Assembly: GCA_030642025.1 (NCBI GenBank)
Contig: DAOWOO010000107.1
Location: 1 to 5,704 of the forward strand
Origin: Candidatus Zixiibacteriota bacterium
GTDB taxonomy: Bacteria > Zixibacteria > MSB-5A5 > GN15 > PGXB01
Length of the DNA stretch: 5,704 bases
Direction of reading: 5' to 3'
Shown one piece after another: positions 1 through 5,688 of this stretch. The notes under the pieces were generated by a model. The model worked only from the letters and a program-made list of their open reading frames with translations, did not search any database and was not told the origin of the DNA. The position numbers and the translations under genes are program-made. Numbering within the stretch: position 1 is the first letter of the stretch; every line of letters starts with the position of its first letter.

Positions 1-1
1 G

Positions 2-448
2 CATAAAAATCTTTTTGCGTGGATAGCTCTGGAAAAGAAGATACTGTTTATCGGGTTTATATTAATCGTACTGGTGGCGGCGTTTTCGATTATCTCGACG
101 TTGGTTATGCTAGCTATGGAGAAACGTGCTGAAATCGGTATTCTCAAGACAATGGGGTCCACACCCGGATCGATACGGAAGATATTTATATATAATGGTT
201 TGATTATCGGGTTTATCGGTGTTGCCGGAGGCTGGTCATTATCTCTGGCGGCTTCATGGCTTCAAAATACCTATTCTATTATCTCACTCCCGGCTGAGCT
301 TTATTTCATTAATTATCTCCCGATTGATGTTTACTGGCTTGATTATGCGGCGGTGGCATTCGTGACCATAATAATCTGTTTTCTGGCGGCCTTGTATCCG
401 GCTCATCGGGCTGCCGGACAATCTGTTATCGATGTGATTCGACAGTGA
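2..448 (+). CDS. LolC/LolE-family lipoprotein-release permease, C-terminal part (5' end outside window)
   Basis: This is the C-terminal 148 residues of an inner-membrane permease of the LolC/LolE (FtsX-like) family. With LolD it extracts outer-membrane lipoproteins from the inner membrane and passes them to LolA. The frame is open from base 2, so the gene starts outside the window; a GTG at 74 lies inside the first visible membrane helix and is not a real start. Three hydrophobic segments are visible, at about residues 14-38, 64-87 and 115-131 of the visible part. Between the first two lies the cytoplasmic coupling-helix region EKRAEIGILKTMGST (40-54), a strong family hallmark that contacts the ATPase. 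The stretch YFINYLP (101-107) and the ending LYPAHRAA (131-138) are also typical. The next gene is lolD, which supports the assignment over other FtsX or MacB permeases. LolC, LolE and the single-permease form LolF cannot be told apart from this fragment. Confidence 0.88.
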   Translation, partial: HKNLFAWIALEKKILFIGFILIVLVAAFSIISTLVMLAMEKRAEIGILKTMGSTPGSIRKIFIYNGLIIGFIGVAGGWSLSLAASWLQNTYSIISLPAELYFINYLPIDVYWLDYAAVAFVTIIICFLAALYPAHRAAGQSVIDVIRQ

Positions 449-480
449 TGGCGCGAATTATGCGCTCTTTCCTAAATAAT

Positions 481-511
481 TTGACGATATTGGCGAAAAT
501 AGTTATATAAC
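481..511 (+). promoter_or_regulatory. Candidate sigma70-type promoter before lolD, with palindrome over the -10
   Basis: TTGACG (481-486, 5 of 6 to consensus) is followed after 17 bases by TATATA (504-509, 4 of 6). TATAAC (506-511, 5 of 6, 19-base spacer) is an alternative -10. The -10 sits inside a perfect 10-base palindrome, GTTATATAAC (502-511). Transcription would start near 516, about 30 bases before the lolD start. The gap is AT-rich, so chance matches are possible. The 98-base gap is nevertheless large compared with the tight spacing downstream, which suits a promoter here. Confidence 0.42.
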
Positions 512-529
512 ATAATATACAGGGATGTT

Positions 530-549
530 GGAGGAGGTTTTAAGAATTG
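530..549 (+). promoter_or_regulatory. Strong ribosome-binding site that fixes the TTG start of lolD
   Basis: GGAGGAGG (530-537) is an extended Shine-Dalgarno match ending nine bases before the TTG at 547-549. No ATG lies in frame until 667, which would remove the conserved N-terminal strands before Walker A. The rare start is therefore well supported. Confidence 0.8.
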
Positions 550-1248
550 GATTCGACTGGAAGTACAGGCTTTCTGGTGGCTCGAGGGATCCGTCGGAGT
601 TTCAAAACAGCCGAGGGAACGCTTGAGGTTCTCAGGGGAATTGACCTTACGATCAACCGGGGGGAAATGACTGCTGTGATAGGCGAATCCGGTGTTGGGA
701 AATCGACTCTTTTACATATACTCGGGGGGTTGGATATACCGTCAGATGGAACCGTTGAGATCGGCGGCGAGCAGTTTTTTGCCAAAAACGAAAAAGAAAT
801 GGCCGCTTATCGTAATGAGCATATCGGTTTCGTTTTCCAGTATCATTATCTCCTTGAAGACTTTACAGCGTTAGAGAATGTAATGTTGCCGGCTCTTATC
901 GCAGGGGACAGCGTTGCTTCGGCTACCGAACGTTCGGAACAACTTCTTTCGGATGTGGGTTTAACAGATAGGATGAAGCATCGTCCGTATCAATTGTCCG
1001 GAGGCGAACTACAGCGTGTGGCGGTATCCCGAGCGCTGGCAAATAACCCCCAAATCGTTCTTGCGGATGAGCCGTCCGGAAATCTGGATGTGCGGACCGG
1101 CGAACGGTTGCACAGCCTGCTGGCGGATTTAAACAGGTCGCGGGGAATTACCTTTCTGATTGCAACGCACAATGTTGACCTGACACGGAGTTGCGGCAGG
1201 GTTGTAAAACTGGAAAACGGCCTCGCTGGCGAGGTCATAAACGGTTAG
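547..1248 (+). CDS. lolD: LolD, ATP-binding subunit of the lipoprotein-releasing ABC transporter
   Basis: This 233-residue ABC ATPase is of usual LolD length. It hydrolyses ATP on the cytoplasmic face to drive LolC/E-type permeases that release lipoproteins from the inner membrane to LolA. The motifs appear in order: Walker A GESGVGKST (46-54), Q-loop FVFQ (95-98), signature LSGGE (150-154), Walker B IVLADEP (170-176), D-loop NLD (179-181) and H-loop His208. The stretch after the Q-loop, H100 to P115 with LLEDFTALENVMLP, is the LolD-type sequence that separates it from MacB and FtsE relatives. All catalytic residues are present, so it looks functional. The start is TTG behind a strong GGAGGAGG site. 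The permease fragment lies 98 bases upstream. mcsA begins 10 bases downstream, with its ribosome-binding site overlapping the lolD stop, so co-transcription with the stress genes is likely. Confidence 0.92.
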   Translation: MDSTGSTGFLVARGIRRSFKTAEGTLEVLRGIDLTINRGEMTAVIGESGVGKSTLLHILGGLDIPSDGTVEIGGEQFFAKNEKEMAAYRNEHIGFVFQYHYLLEDFTALENVMLPALIAGDSVASATERSEQLLSDVGLTDRMKHRPYQLSGGELQRVAVSRALANNPQIVLADEPSGNLDVRTGERLHSLLADLNRSRGITFLIATHNVDLTRSCGRVVKLENGLAGEVING

Positions 1249-1258
1249 GTGGTGAATA

Positions 1259-1780
1259 ATGATTTGCCAGAAGTGTAAAAAAAACCAGGCGACAATTCAC
1301 TTAACTCAGATTGTCGATAACAAGAAAATAACTTTTTCAATTTGCAAAGAATGTGCGGCCGAGATGGGTTTCCACTCACCGCTTGATAATGTCCCATTCC
1401 CACTGGCCGAGATACTTTCCGGTATGGTTCAGGGGCAAATACTGCGGAAAGATACCGAGCCGTTGCCGGAGATGACCTGCCCCGGTTGCGGATTGACATT
1501 TGAGGCTTTTTCCCGGCAGGGTCGATTCGGTTGCGGAGAATGCTACTCGGCATTTCGTCCGCGTCTGGAAATGATCATGCGGAAACTTCACGGGTCGTCA
1601 TTGCATAAGGGAAGACTTCCGGTTGCCGATGAGGACCATTCACAATCGATTAAAGAAGAGGAACGGCTGGAATCGGAGCTGAGGAAAGCCATTGAAACTG
1701 AAGATTTTGAACGCGCCGCCGATTTACGGGATAAACTCAAAACGATAAGAGAAGCCGACCTGACCTCAAAGGATGGGTAG
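1259..1780 (+). CDS. mcsA: McsA, zinc-finger and UVR-motif activator of protein-arginine kinase
   Basis: This 173-residue protein matches the McsA architecture. CxxC pairs at Cys3/Cys6 and Cys29/Cys32 form the first zinc-binding unit. Cys74/Cys77 and Cys92/Cys95 form the second. A charged linker follows, then a C-terminal UVR (UvrB/UvrC) helical motif at about 137-164 with the core AIETEDFERAADLRDKL. In the family, McsA binds and activates the kinase McsB and helps assemble it with ClpC; McsA itself has no known enzymatic activity. The ATG at 1259 follows AGGTGGTGA (1247-1255), which overlaps the lolD stop codon. The stop TAG shares its last base with the GTG start of mcsB, an arrangement that suggests translational coupling and a balanced complex. 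Codons 7-9 contain a run of eight A. Because mcsB and clpC follow directly, the assignment is stronger than a generic 'UvrB/UvrC motif protein' label. Confidence 0.93.
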   Translation: MICQKCKKNQATIHLTQIVDNKKITFSICKECAAEMGFHSPLDNVPFPLAEILSGMVQGQILRKDTEPLPEMTCPGCGLTFEAFSRQGRFGCGECYSAFRPRLEMIMRKLHGSSLHKGRLPVADEDHSQSIKEEERLESELRKAIETEDFERAADLRDKLKTIREADLTSKDG

Positions 1781-1782
1781 TG
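1769..1782 (+). promoter_or_regulatory. Ribosome-binding site supporting the GTG start of mcsB
   Basis: AAGGA (1769-1773) lies six bases before the GTG at 1780-1782. An ATG at 1789 would be 15 bases from it, which is too far. Starting at GTG also gives an N-terminus (MSIMFEDMAKTLSGW) that lines up in length with Bacillus McsB as recalled. The site lies inside the last codons of mcsA, so translation of the two genes is probably coupled. Confidence 0.6.
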
Positions 1783-2832
1783 AGTATAATGTTTGAAGAT
1801 ATGGCCAAGACCCTGAGCGGCTGGCTTACAGGTGAGGGCGATGAGAGCATGGTGGTGCTATCCACCCGGGTTCGTCTGGCCAGAAATGTTTCCCACCTGG
1901 CCTATCCGGCCGCAGCCGATTCCGAGACCAGGGAGAAAATTATCGGCTATTTTGAGTCAACACGATCACGCTCGGAGATGCTCTCGGAGGGTAATTTCCT
2001 GAAAGCGGTTGATCTTAATCGACTGGATCGCGACTTCTTAATTGAGAGACACCTGATGTCGCCGGCTTTTATGCACGACGACTCCGCGCGGGCACTGTAT
2101 GTCAACTCCGACCAGCAGGTTTCGATTATGATTAACGAAGAAGATCACTTTCGTATCCAGGCGCTGACCCCGGGGCTTGATCCATTCGGAGCCTTCCGGC
2201 TGGCCGGGAACTATGACGACGAAATCGGCAAGTATGTTAAGTATGATTATGACCCCGATTTCGGTTTTCTGACTGCCTGTCCCACCAATGTTGGGACCGG
2301 CATGCGAGCATCGGTTTTGATACACCTGCCCGGACTGGTAATAACCAAAGATATTGATCGCGTGATAAACCGCATCTCCCAGCAGGGAGTCGTTGTTCGC
2401 GGGTTTTATGGCGAGGGTTCCGATGTTCTTGGCAACCTGTTCCAGATTTCCAATCAGACCACGCTCGGCGTTTCCGAGAAAAATATACTGGAATTGATAG
2501 AGCGGGTAACGCGGGGAATAATTGAGAATGAGGCCTCCGCCCGTGAACGATTGAAAACCGAAGCCTCAACGCAGATAGAGGATAAAATCTGGCGCGCTTA
2601 CGGAATACTGAGAAATGCCCGGCTTTTGACCAGCGAAGAGGTAATGAATCTTCTCTCGGCGGTTCGGCTCGGCGTGGCCATGGATATTATAGACACGATT
2701 GAAATATCAACCCTGAATGAAATCCTGCTTTTATCGCAACCGGCGCATCTGCAGAAATACTATTCTCGCGAGATGGAAACCGATGAGCGCGATATGGTCA
2801 GGGCCTCAATGGTAAGGGAAAAACTGGCATAA
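1780..2832 (+). CDS. mcsB: McsB, protein-arginine kinase
   Basis: This 350-residue protein is a full-length McsB, a phosphagen-kinase-fold enzyme that transfers phosphate from ATP to arginine side chains of proteins and marks them for ClpCP. The nucleotide-site arginine motif STRVRLARN is at 28-36. The acidic catalytic loop NEEDH is at 119-123. The catalytic cysteine segment ACPTNVGTG has Cys167, and the YGEGS loop contains Glu212. The C-terminus carries RDMVRA (337-342), which fits the RDxxRA phosphoarginine-binding motif that gives McsB allosteric feedback and separates it from creatine and arginine kinases. Every key residue I can check is present, so an active enzyme is expected. It overlaps mcsA by one base and lies 53 bases before clpC. 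Upstream, lolD sits near the place where Firmicutes carry ctsR; no ctsR is visible here. Confidence 0.96.
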   Translation: MSIMFEDMAKTLSGWLTGEGDESMVVLSTRVRLARNVSHLAYPAAADSETREKIIGYFESTRSRSEMLSEGNFLKAVDLNRLDRDFLIERHLMSPAFMHDDSARALYVNSDQQVSIMINEEDHFRIQALTPGLDPFGAFRLAGNYDDEIGKYVKYDYDPDFGFLTACPTNVGTGMRASVLIHLPGLVITKDIDRVINRISQQGVVVRGFYGEGSDVLGNLFQISNQTTLGVSEKNILELIERVTRGIIENEASARERLKTEASTQIEDKIWRAYGILRNARLLTSEEVMNLLSAVRLGVAMDIIDTIEISTLNEILLLSQPAHLQKYYSREMETDERDMVRASMVREKLA

Positions 2833-2833
2833 G

Positions 2834-2863
2834 GATATTGTTATCATGAAAAAACACAATATC
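2834..2863 (+). repeat. 8-base perfect inverted repeat in the clpC leader
   Basis: GATATTGT (2834-2841) and ACAATATC (2856-2863) are exact reverse complements separated by 14 bases. The centres of the two arms are 22 bases apart, about two helical turns. The arms are AT-rich and the loop is long, so a stable RNA hairpin is unlikely; a site for a dimeric DNA-binding regulator is the better reading. It begins two bases after the mcsB stop and ends before the clpC ribosome-binding site. It does not match the CtsR heptamer repeat or CIRCE. Confidence 0.5.
2839..2847 (+). promoter_or_regulatory. Possible extended -10 promoter for clpC
   Basis: TGT followed by TATCAT (5 of 6 to TATAAT) forms an extended -10 at 2839-2847. 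It overlaps the left arm of the inverted repeat. There is no good -35 at 16-18 bases upstream. A second option is TTGTTA (2838-2843) with TATCAT (2860-2865), 16-base spacer. Either would give clpC its own short-leader transcript besides read-through from mcsB. Evidence is by motif only. Confidence 0.28.
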
Positions 2864-2885
2864 ATAGATAGGATGGTGAACTAAG

Positions 2886-5345
2886 ATGAATGAGATGTTT
2901 ACCGAGTTAGCCCGAAAGGCAATAGAGTACGCCCGCGATGAAGCGGCTCGACTTCGCCATGACTACATTGGGACTGAGCATCTCCTGCTGGGTCTGGTTC
3001 GATTGGGTGAGGGACGTGCGGCTGATATCATCATGAATCTTGGCATCGATCTTCCTGATCTGAAAGCCTCAATTGAGGAAGTCGTCCAGCCTTCCGGCGG
3101 TACCATGACGGTGGGTCAGTTGCCCCTTACGGCACGGGCCAAGAAGACATTGGAGGTTTCCGGGCAGGAAGCCCGCACCTTGAAGTCAAAGGATATTGAT
3201 ACCGAGCATATTCTCCTGGCCCTGTTAAAGGACGAGGAAGGAGTAGCGGCCCAGGTGCTATCGATGTATGAAATCGACTATAAAGACGCTTATGAAGAGT
3301 TTAAAAATATTCAGGGCGGGAAACCGTCGTCATTCAAGAAAAAACGCAAGAAATCCAAAACTCCGGCGCTTGATCACTATGGCCGCGACCTGACCGAGTT
3401 TGCCCGCCGGGGCGATCTGGATCCGGTTATCGGCCGCCAGGATGAGATCGAGCGAGTCAGCCAGATTCTCTCCCGGCGCAAGAAAAACAACCCGGTATTA
3501 ATCGGTGAACCGGGGGTCGGCAAGACGGCCATTGCCGAGGGACTGGCCCAGAAGATTATTGAGGGCAAGATTCCGCAAACTCTTGAAAATAAGCGGTTGG
3601 TAACGCTGGATATGGCTTCCCTGGTGGCCGGGACCAAGTACCGCGGCCAGTTTGAGGAACGCCTTAAAGCGGTAATGACCGAGATAATAAATTCCAAGGA
3701 TGTTATTATTTTTATCGACGAACTGCATACGATAGTCGGCGCCGGAGGCGCCGAGGGATCGCTCGACGCCAGTAATATTTTTAAACCGGCGCTTTCGCGC
3801 GGGGAGTTGCAGTGTATCGGCGCCACGACGCTGAATGAATATCGCAAGTACATCGAAAAGGACGGTGCTCTTGACCGGCGATTCCAGACGGTCATGGTAG
3901 AGGCGCCTTCAACGGAAGATACGATCAAGATTCTCCAGGGACTCAGGTATAAATACGAAGAGCATCACAAACTGACGATCTCCGATGAGGCTATCGAGGC
4001 GGCCGTGAAGCTGTCCGATCGATATATCAGCGGCCGGTTCCAGCCGGACAAATCGCTCGATGTTATCGACGAGGCCGGATCGCGGGCGCATCTATCGACT
4101 TTTGCCAAGCCTGATGAGTTCAAGCAGGTCGAGGATGAGATCACCCGGCTTCAGGAGGAGAAGGAGAAAGCAGTAAAAAATCAGGCCTTTGAAACCGCCG
4201 CGCAGCTTCGCGACGAACTGAAATTCAAGAAAGAAAAACTCGACGAGATGAAAAAAGAGTGGGAGAAGGAGCGCGAGGAGCAGAAAATTGTCCTTCAGGA
4301 TGAAGATATTGCGCAGATTGTCTCCAAAATGACCGGCATCCCGCTTTTTCGTCTCGAAGAAAAAGAATCCAGGCGCCTGCTTCGGATGGAAGAGGAGCTC
4401 AAGAAGCGCATCATCGGGCAGAGTGAAGCGATCGAAAAAATCACCAGGGCAATTCGCCGCGCCCGCGCCGGGCTGGGCGATCCGCGCCGCCCGATCGGTT
4501 CGTTTATCTTCCTCGGCCCAACCGGTGTCGGCAAAACCGAACTGGCGCGCGCTCTGGCTGATTTCCTGTTCGAGGACAGCGAATCACTGGTTCGAATCGA
4601 TATGTCCGAGTACATGGAGAAATTTGCAGTGTCGCGTCTTATCGGCGCGCCTCCAGGATATGTCGGATACGAAGAGGGCGGACAGCTGACTGAAAAAGTC
4701 AGACGTCGGCCATACTCAGTAGTGCTGCTTGATGAAATCGAAAAGGCGCACCCGGATGTTTTCAATATCCTGCTCCAGTTAATGGATGATGGCACGCTGA
4801 CCGATTCGTTCGGACGCAAGGTTAATTTCCGCAACACGGTTGTGATTATGACCTCCAATGTCGGCACCCGGCAGATAAGGGATGGCAAGACGGTCGGATT
4901 CGGCGCCGAGCAGATTGACGAGTCTCACGATGCGATGAAGAGCAAAATTACCGATGAGTTGAAGAAGCTCTTCAATCCGGAACTTCTAAATCGTATCGAT
5001 GATACGGTAATTTTCCGGGCGCTCAATGTCGAGGATATCAAGGAAATTGTAGATATCCTGATTGCCGATGTCGCCACCCGCCTGGCCGAGAAGGGAATAA
5101 GCTTCACATTGACGGATGATGCCCGCAACTTCTTGGCCAAAAACGGCTTTGAACCGATGCTGGGCGCCAGACCGCTAAGGCGGGCGATTCAGAAATATCT
5201 GGAAGACCCGCTCGCCGAAGAGCTTCTGCGTGGCCAGTATGCCGGTGATTGCAATATTATCATTGGGGCCGATGAGGAAAGGCTGATTTTCACATTCGGC
5301 GATCAACTGGCTCAGGATGAGCAGCCCAAAAAGGTGATCAATTAA
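2886..5345 (+). CDS. clpC: ClpC, Hsp100 AAA+ unfoldase partner of ClpP
   Basis: This 819-residue protein is a full-length ClpC, an ATP-driven unfoldase that threads marked proteins into ClpP. The N-domain has two Clp-N repeats (about 5-65 and 80-140), with TEH motifs at 30-32 and 106-108. Thr6/Glu31 and Thr82/Glu107 correspond by recalled alignment to the phosphoarginine pockets of Bacillus ClpC. The first AAA+ module has Walker A GEPGVGKT (207-214), Walker B IIFIDEL (274-280) and arginines 331-332. The short coiled-coil middle domain (about 410-465) contains a UVR-like motif at 429-445, as in ClpC and unlike the longer ClpB middle domain. The second module has Walker A GPTGVGKT (544-551), Walker B VVLLDEIEK (612-620), Arg703 and sensor 2 GARPLRR (760-766). 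VGF (670-672) is the expected ClpP-docking loop. The linker at 151-158 is unusually basic. The ATG follows GGTGA (2875-2879). The mcsA-mcsB context confirms the role. Confidence 0.97.
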   Translation: MNEMFTELARKAIEYARDEAARLRHDYIGTEHLLLGLVRLGEGRAADIIMNLGIDLPDLKASIEEVVQPSGGTMTVGQLPLTARAKKTLEVSGQEARTLKSKDIDTEHILLALLKDEEGVAAQVLSMYEIDYKDAYEEFKNIQGGKPSSFKKKRKKSKTPALDHYGRDLTEFARRGDLDPVIGRQDEIERVSQILSRRKKNNPVLIGEPGVGKTAIAEGLAQKIIEGKIPQTLENKRLVTLDMASLVAGTKYRGQFEERLKAVMTEIINSKDVIIFIDELHTIVGAGGAEGSLDASNIFKPALSRGELQCIGATTLNEYRKYIEKDGALDRRFQTVMVEAPSTEDTIKILQGLRYKYEEHHKLTISDEAIEAAVKLSDRYISGRFQPDKSLDVIDEAGSRAHLSTFAKPDEFKQVEDEITRLQEEKEKAVKNQAFETAAQLRDELKFKKEKLDEMKKEWEKEREEQKIVLQDEDIAQIVSKMTGIPLFRLEEKESRRLLRMEEELKKRIIGQSEAIEKITRAIRRARAGLGDPRRPIGSFIFLGPTGVGKTELARALADFLFEDSESLVRIDMSEYMEKFAVSRLIGAPPGYVGYEEGGQLTEKVRRRPYSVVLLDEIEKAHPDVFNILLQLMDDGTLTDSFGRKVNFRNTVVIMTSNVGTRQIRDGKTVGFGAEQIDESHDAMKSKITDELKKLFNPELLNRIDDTVIFRALNVEDIKEIVDILIADVATRLAEKGISFTLTDDARNFLAKNGFEPMLGARPLRRAIQKYLEDPLAEELLRGQYAGDCNIIIGADEERLIFTFGDQLAQDEQPKKVIN

Positions 5346-5350
5346 CAGAC

Positions 5351-5378
5351 TTGACATTTTCGTAAATATTGTTATACT
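5351..5378 (+). promoter_or_regulatory. Strong sigma70-type promoter for rpmA with extended -10
   Basis: TTGACA (5351-5356) is a perfect -35. After 16 bases comes TATACT (5373-5378, 5 of 6), preceded by TGT (5370-5372), an extended -10. It starts six bases after the clpC stop. Transcription should begin near 5385, giving a leader of about 50 bases before rpmA. A perfect -35, extended -10 and intergenic position together make this the best promoter in the window. Confidence 0.78.
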
Positions 5379-5410
5379 ATTTCGGCTCGGTGTTACCGGG
5401 CCGAAATTTT
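5379..5410 (+). terminator. Hairpin terminator after clpC, overlapping the rpmA transcription start
   Basis: Bases 5379-5391 pair with 5395-5407 as a 13-pair stem with one G-U pair (5387 with 5399) and a GTT loop (5392-5394). T5407-T5410, then GTT, follow. The core CGGCTCGG / CCGGGCCG is GC-rich. The T tract is short, so termination may be partial. The stem begins right after the rpmA -10 element, so the full hairpin should form only in transcripts that come through from clpC. Confidence 0.55.
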
Positions 5411-5436
5411 GTTGATAGGAAAACGAGGAGTATAAA

Positions 5437-5688
5437 ATGGCTCATAAAAAAGGTGTCGGCTCATCGCGAAACGGCCGTGACAGTAACGGTCAGCGGATGG
5501 GTGTCAAGGCGTTCTCGGGCGAGGCAATCCCGGCCGGAACCATTATTGTCCGCCAGCGCGGAACTAAATTTCATCCGGGGCTGAATGTTGGTATAGGAAA
5601 GGACAATACTCTCTTTGCCAAGATTACCGGTGTCGTGAAATTCGAACGCCAGGGACGCGATAAGAAAGTCGTCTCGGTTTTACAGTAA
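5437..5688 (+). CDS. rpmA: Large-subunit ribosomal protein L27 (bL27)
   Basis: This 83-residue protein is complete bL27, a 50S subunit protein whose N-terminal tail reaches toward the peptidyl-transferase centre. The N-terminus MAHKKGVGSSRNGRDS (1-16) is the classic signature. The core has IIVRQRGTKFHPGLNVGIG (36-54), followed by DNTLFAKITGVVKFE (56-70). After removal of Met1 the tail would start at AHKK, so there is no Firmicutes-type extension that needs a dedicated protease. The ATG is six bases after GAGGAG (5425-5430). rpmA usually follows rplU (L21), but here its upstream neighbour is clpC, with a terminator and promoter between, so it appears to be an independent unit. Only 16 bases follow the stop in this window, so the downstream partner (often obg) cannot be seen. 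Confidence 0.98.
   Translation: MAHKKGVGSSRNGRDSNGQRMGVKAFSGEAIPAGTIIVRQRGTKFHPGLNVGIGKDNTLFAKITGVVKFERQGRDKKVVSVLQ

Noticed and set aside
74..448. GTG at 74 as the start of a small membrane protein
   Set aside because: The frame is open to base 2, and the residues before the GTG (NLFAWIALEKKILFIGFI) continue the family match, so this is a truncated larger permease and not a separate gene.
451..465. Small inverted repeat GCGC-N7-GCGC just after the permease stop
   Set aside because: The stem has only four pairs plus a possible G-U, and no clear T tract follows (TCTTTCC). It is too weak to call a terminator.
449..546. Search for CtsR heptamer repeats or CIRCE before lolD, and also in 2833-2885
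   Set aside because: No tandem GGTCAAA-type heptamers and no TTAGCACTC-N9-GAGTGCTAA are present in either gap, so neither classic stress regulator site can be annotated.
3734..3758. Two GGCGCC palindromes three bases apart inside clpC
   Set aside because: They encode the conserved GAGGAE loop of the first AAA+ module. The codons explain the pattern.
3377..3928. 183-codon open frame on the minus strand inside clpC
   Set aside because: It lies wholly antisense to conserved AAA+ coding sequence, and its translation is Ser/Arg/Pro-rich with no recognisable domain. It is a product of codon bias on the plus strand.
4295..4888. 197-codon open frame on the minus strand inside clpC
   Set aside because: It is antisense to the second AAA+ module, with low-complexity Ser/Arg-rich translation and no domain. 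It is a shadow frame.
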